Assembly (NCBI GenBank): GCA_022827165.1
Contig: JAJDTN010000380.1
Span: forward strand, 1-6,209
Direction: 5' to 3'
Length of the DNA: 6,209 bases
From: Candidatus Latescibacterota bacterium
GTDB lineage: Bacteria; Latescibacterota; UBA2968; UBA8231
Shown here: positions 3,347-6,209 of the stretch, piece after piece
How positions within the stretch are numbered: the stretch's first letter is position 1
Layout: the number at the start of each line of letters is the position of its first letter
Program-made: the position numbers and the translations under genes
Notes under the pieces: generated by a model
Database searches by the model: none
What the model was told of the DNA's origin: nothing
The model's input: the letters and a program-made list of their open reading frames with translations, nothing else

Positions 3347-6209
3347 TCAGGGATCGCCGCGCCCGGCCTCCGGCAGACTTCCTGCCGCCGGGGCACGCTC
3401 CCTGTGCCAGGCGAGGAGGGCGAGGAAGAGGGGCGCCAGGCCGAAGAGGACTATGAGCACGCCGTTGATCTTGAAGTATCCGGCCTCGAATTCGAGAAAC
3501 CGGATGCCGAGGGGGACGAGGGAACCCCAGATCATCACCAGGTAGAAGAGCAGGTTGAAGCGGATGTGCTTCCACACCAGATAGCCCAGGACCAGGACCA
3601 TCGGGAGGAATCCCGCAAAGAGGAATCCGGCGTGGTAGAAGTCCCTGGCCGGTGAGACGACGGACCGGAAGAGGAGGACGAGGACCATGCCCAGGACGAG
3701 CAGCCAGGTCCGGCCCGCGGTGCGCCGCCAGACGAACAGGACGCCGAGCAGCAGAAGGGGAACGAAGAGGATGGCCCTGACCTCGTCGATGACCTCATCG
3801 AGGGCCGGAAGCCAGGTGTTGATGCCGGCGGGGGCTCCGCCGGAGGCCGTGAGGTACTCCCCGAGGAAGGCCAGGTTCAGGCGGGCGGTGTACACGCCGA
3901 GGCCCCTGGAGATGCCGAGCCAGCACAGGACCAGGAAGATCACCTGCCCCCAGAGGGCCGCGCTGCCGGCCCGAAGGCGGAGCACGTCGATCCAGCCGGG
4001 GAGCTGCATCTCGCCGGGGCGTTCGCTGCGGAAGAAGGTGTCGCCGAGGGCGCCCGCGAGGAAGGCCATGATGGCCATGCCGACGACCTTCAAGGCGAGA
4101 CCGATGGCCTCCTTGCCGAGGAAGGTGCTCAGGGCGACGCTGGTGTCGAAACCCCGGTAGAATACGGGCAGTTCGTTGAGGGCCTCGAACAGGGTCAGCG
4201 CCCCGACGAGTAGCCCCAGGCGAAGGGGCAGACCCCACGCGACGTCCCCCCGGCGGTAGGCGCGCAGCAGGTGGATGACGCCCAGGACGAGGGTGGCGAA
4301 GATGAAGATCATGCCGAGGGTGTCCACCACCGAGCTTTTGGCCGTGCGCTCCCTCAGTTCGCGCAGGAATTCCTCGGGCGCCTTGTAGGCCTTGTAGCCG
4401 CGGCCGATGCGGTCGCCGTGGACCGAGGCGATGACGCGGAACTCGCCTTCCTCGACCTTGATGTCGGTCCGTTCCCACACAAAACTGTGGTCGACGCGAT
4501 TCTCGCGTTTGAAGGAGCGCCCCTCGAGGCGCTTGTAGAGTGTGGTATCGGCCACGTCCCGCTCCAGGTATTGGAGCAGGAATTCCCGGGCGATGACTTC
4601 GGCCTTCTCGATCTCGAGCTCGGCGCCCTCCTGGCTCTCGGGGACGGCGTGGGAGAGGTAGGACAGCTCTCCATGGCCGTCGATGCCGATGGTCAGCTCC
4701 TCCTTCTCGAGGGGGCGGAACCAGCGCACGTACCAGTGCCACGAGGAGGTGTGCTCGGCGGCGAGGGTGTCCGCCCGCTCCGCTCCGGCCTTGCGCAGGA
4801 GGTGGGTGAAGTGGCCGGAGCCGAGGCTGCTGGAGAAGGAGGCGGTCCGGCGGTAACCCTCGAGCGGCAGGCCGAGCTGCTCCCGGATCTCCTCGGCCTT
4901 CTCGACGGCTTCGGCCCTGGGGATGAGGCTCTCGCGGGCGTACTCCCCGTATCGATAGGGCTTGAAGGCGAAGTACGCGGACCATCCTGCCAGACCGAGG
5001 ACGGCGAAGGTGATCAGGCCCTTCCGCGATACGAGGTAGTCGCGGGGCGTCTTGCGCTCCACCGGGGGGACGGCCGGCGTCTCGGGCCTGTCCGGCTCCG
5101 GCGGAGGAGGGGCCTCCGGCTCGGCCGGGGCCGGACCGGCGGACGGCGCTTCCCAGGGTTCGTCGATCGGATCGCGGCGGCCCGTGACGAGGGCCCAGAT
5201 GGCCGGAATGGCGGGGAGGCAGATCACGGCAAGGGCCAGGAAGCCCGATGTCTTGAAGTAGAGACTGTCCGACTGCATCATCGGGTAGGTGCCGAGGAAG
5301 CAGTTGTACACGTAGTGGGATACGACGGTCGTCCAGATGCCGAAGCGCAGGAAGACCAGGCCGAAGACGACGCCGACCACGGTCAGCTCGAGGCCGCGGA
5401 TGTAGATCGGCTCCTGGGCATAGTTGGCGTGCAGGAAGGCCCAGAGCACGCCGGGAAGGAGGACGGCGAGCCAGGGCTTCCCGAACCATCGCAGGAGCAG
5501 GGAGATGGCCACGAGGCGGAAGAGGAATTCCTCCACGGTGGTGGCCACGAGACCGGTCAGCAGGGGGTAGATCCAGGGCAGCCAGGTGCTGTAGGTATTG
5601 CTGTACTCGGTCACCGCCGCGGGAGCCCACACTCCGAGGTACTCGTTCCCCAGGATGTAGAAGAGGGTGACGTATCCGAGGTGGGCGAAAGCCAGCCCGT
5701 AGCCGATGAGGACGACCCGGCCGAAGGCGGCAGAGCGCCAGCGTCCCGGGGACAACCGGGCCAGGGGATCGCTCCCGCTCGCGTCCCGTGCGGCGGCGTC
5801 TCCGGCCGTACCGAACAGGATGACCATGACCGCGATCAGGGCGGCGGAAAAGACACCGCTGAAGAGGAAGTTCAGGATGAAGGAGAGGTACGACTGCGTC
5901 GTGTCGTACCCGAAGTACGAGAGTGGATAGCCGTTGAGGGACCCGACGTAGCTGAGGGCCCCGGTCACCACTCCCACGACGACGGGGACGCGCCAGCTCA
6001 GCTCGCGCCGCCGGTACTTGCGCACGAGGAAGACGGCCGTGGCGATGACCAGGGCCATGGCGACCGCCGTTGCGACATTGTAGATCAGGCCGGCCCGGGA
6101 GCGGATCTCGCGGTAGTCGCGGGCGAAGCTCTCGGGCACCTTGAGGTATTCCCCGAACCCCCCGACCCTGTCGCCCTGCACCGTCACCCAGAGCCGGTAG
6201 TGGCCGTCC
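3347..6209 (-). CDS. Duplicated CPBP-family intramembrane protease with degenerate second half (5' end beyond window)
   Basis: A large polytopic inner-membrane protein, incomplete at its N-terminus. The frame is open to the window edge, and the GTG at 6187 is only the first possible start codon inside the window. Numbering below counts that codon as 1 (946 residues to the TGA at 3347-3349). Copy A: about nine membrane segments (35-336) with the CPBP active site E219-E220-F-L-F-R224, WAFLH (H253) and HYVYN (H291, N295). CPBP members are intramembrane endopeptidases (CAAX prenyl-protease, bacteriocin maturation or self-immunity types). Then come a proline-rich linker (340-380, probably cytoplasmic), a membrane segment (about 389-408), an extracytoplasmic domain of roughly 200 residues (410-617), and copy B with about nine further segments (620-927). 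Copy B aligns with copy A at offset 586 (32 of 103 identities, ungapped, hand count), but EE, R and both histidines are replaced. Positive residues (RKYRRRE, RAYRRGD) agree with this topology. The substrate is unknown. It is convergent to the murA cluster and transcribed alone here. Confidence 0.85.
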   Translation of the reverse strand, partial: DGHYRLWVTVQGDRVGGFGEYLKVPESFARDYREIRSRAGLIYNVATAVAMALVIATAVFLVRKYRRRELSWRVPVVVGVVTGALSYVGSLNGYPLSYFGYDTTQSYLSFILNFLFSGVFSAALIAVMVILFGTAGDAAARDASGSDPLARLSPGRWRSAAFGRVVLIGYGLAFAHLGYVTLFYILGNEYLGVWAPAAVTEYSNTYSTWLPWIYPLLTGLVATTVEEFLFRLVAISLLLRWFGKPWLAVLLPGVLWAFLHANYAQEPIYIRGLELTVVGVVFGLVFLRFGIWTTVVSHYVYNCFLGTYPMMQSDSLYFKTSGFLALAVICLPAIPAIWALVTGRRDPIDEPWEAPSAGPAPAEPEAPPPPEPDRPETPAVPPVERKTPRDYLVSRKGLITFAVLGLAGWSAYFAFKPYRYGEYARESLIPRAEAVEKAEEIREQLGLPLEGYRRTASFSSSLGSGHFTHLLRKAGAERADTLAAEHTSSWHWYVRWFRPLEKEELTIGIDGHGELSYLSHAVPESQEGAELEIEKAEVIAREFLLQYLERDVADTTLYKRLEGRSFKRENRVDHSFVWERTDIKVEEGEFRVIASVHGDRIGRGYKAYKAPEEFLRELRERTAKSSVVDTLGMIFIFATLVLGVIHLLRAYRRGDVAWGLPLRLGLLVGALTLFEALNELPVFYRGFDTSVALSTFLGKEAIGLALKVVGMAIMAFLAGALGDTFFRSERPGEMQLPGWIDVLRLRAGSAALWGQVIFLVLCWLGISRGLGVYTARLNLAFLGEYLTASGGAPAGINTWLPALDEVIDEVRAILFVPLLLLGVLFVWRRTAGRTWLLVLGMVLVLLFRSVVSPARDFYHAGFLFAGFLPMVLVLGYLVWKHIRFNLLFYLVMIWGSLVPLGIRFLEFEAGYFKINGVLIVLFGLAPLFLALLAWHRERAPAAGSLPEAGRGDP

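Noticed and set aside
2785..3396. 203-codon minus-strand frame across the convergent gap
   Set aside because: Mostly antisense to the MazG gene. No domain, and it overlaps the end of the CPBP gene in another frame. The part over the gap translates the inverted repeats.
3554..3568. H-x3-N (HIRFN, residues 874-878) in copy B as a surviving third CPBP motif
   Set aside because: It does not align with HYVYN of copy A under any consistent offset near 586-595, and the partner EE and histidine positions are lost, so it is probably chance.
3795..5630. 611-codon minus-strand frame inside the membrane-protein gene
   Set aside because: Arg/Pro/Gly-rich frame-shifted reading of the CPBP gene, whose own frame shows membrane helices and active-site motifs.
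3404..6187. Treating the CPBP gene as complete with a GTG start at 6187
   Set aside because: The frame stays open to the window edge, there is no ribosome site in the bases available, and the first residues match the middle of the repeated unit.

Overview
This window comes from a very GC-rich bacterial chromosome. The peptidoglycan gene murA and the Shine-Dalgarno and sigma70-like signals show it is bacterial. The phylum cannot be fixed from the sequence alone. The short CGWS glutaredoxin reminds me of versions in Planctomycetes, Verrucomicrobia and related high-GC groups, but that is recollection and not a placement. I saw no tRNA, rRNA, CRISPR array, transposase or prophage gene.

Layout. 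A glutaredoxin-like gene runs leftward off the left edge (203 to 1). A 230-bp divergent intergenic region (204-433) separates it from a rightward cluster and holds a near-consensus leftward promoter and a weaker rightward one. The cluster is murA (434-1705), a DUF362-family gene (1716-2858) and a MazG/YpjD-type nucleotide pyrophosphohydrolase (2875-3216). The gaps are 10 and 16 bp, so it is probably one operon. A 130-bp gap (3217-3346) with two GC-rich inverted repeats separates this cluster from a convergent leftward gene. That gene fills the remaining 2.86 kb (3347-6209) and runs off the right edge.

Roles. MurA makes the first committed peptidoglycan precursor in the cytoplasm. MazG-type enzymes hydrolyse nucleoside triphosphates, and the glutaredoxin acts in thiol redox or Fe-S handling. 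DUF362 has no settled function. No single pathway joins these genes, so the cluster looks like housekeeping co-transcription.

The most interesting object is the large leftward gene. It encodes a polytopic membrane protein with a CPBP (CAAX protease/bacteriocin-processing) intramembrane protease domain carrying EEFLFR, WAFLH and HYVYN. After a proline-rich linker, the whole unit appears again as a diverged second copy that has lost the catalytic residues. The two copies align without a gap at a constant offset of 586 residues over about 100 residues (32 of 103 identical by hand count). The true start therefore probably lies roughly 600 bp beyond the right edge, and the full protein would be about 1,150 residues: an active and an inactive protease-like half, each with a PepSY-like extracytoplasmic domain.
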